From the NCBI GenBank assembly GCA_035524095.1, contig DATKPK010000038.1, positions 1 through 14,953 of the forward strand: DNA of 14,953 bases. Direction: 5' to 3'. Below the pieces are notes generated by a model. It did no database searches. It was not told the DNA's origin and saw only the letters and a program-made list of their open reading frames with translations. Origin of the DNA: DATJUF01 sp035524095. Lineage in GTDB: Bacteria > Desulfobacterota > Binatia > Binatales > Binataceae. Positions 14,930-14,953 of this stretch are shown in pieces. Every line of letters starts with the position of its first letter. The stretch's first letter is position 1. Both the position numbers and the translations under genes were made by a program.

Positions 14930-14953
14930 CTAAATCACGCCCTGGCGCTTCAG
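14930..14953 (-). CDS. Possible C-terminal end of an upstream minus-strand gene
   Basis: The last 24 nt read, on the minus strand, as LKRQGVI followed by TAG, which would end 33 nt before the hydratase start. Too short to identify. It would fit the partner gene expected upstream, but chance is also possible. Confidence 0.2.
   Translation of the reverse strand: MKRQGVI

Overview
This window is a stretch of chromosome from a moderately GC-rich, free-living Gram-negative bacterium. The Gram-negative call rests on an outer-membrane-type protein with a Sec signal at the left edge. The mix of DUF1302-like protein, split chromate transporter, MaoC half-domain hydratase, CmcJ/NvfI-type oxygenase and N-acyl-D-amino-acid-deacylase-like amidohydrolase resembles soil lineages such as Candidatus Binatota. 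That placement is my inference from gene content, not from a marker gene. I see no phage, insertion sequence, integrase, CRISPR array or complete antibiotic/defence island.

Left part (1-2821). A truncated outer-membrane protein gene runs off the left edge on the minus strand; it has a good promoter and a leader of about 210 nt with strong hairpins. Next come a small basic single-helix membrane protein (minus) and a divergent 83-residue protein of unknown function (plus). They are followed by a nagA-like N-acetylglucosamine-6-phosphate deacetylase gene that is interrupted by a one-base frameshift.

Middle (2920-7195). A secreted protein with seven propeller-like repeats and a C-terminal CARDB domain converges on nagA. 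Divergent from it is a branched-chain amino-acid-type solute-binding protein that has no signal peptide. A chromate transporter encoded as two half-size genes follows on the minus strand. It is preceded by a 39-codon ORF that overlaps the first half-gene by ATGA and could be a new operon member.

Right part (7196-14953). An APC-family permease and a conserved-looking hypothetical lie on the minus strand, then a gene-poor stretch of about 550 nt, then a complete tRNA-Val(CAC) with a recognisable promoter. Four minus-strand enzymes follow in transcription order: a MaoC/FAS1-like half hydratase, an alpha/beta hydrolase, a CmcJ/NvfI-family oxygenase 11 nt downstream of the hydrolase, and an amidohydrolase of the N-acyl-D-amino acid deacylase type. 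Their shared strand and close packing suggest a catabolic or tailoring cluster for acyl/amide-containing small molecules; the substrate is unknown.

The items most worth a second look are the structured leader with an orphan Shine-Dalgarno, the coupled small ORF before the chromate transporter, the signal-less binding protein, the amidohydrolase with non-canonical metal sites, and the oxygenase cluster.
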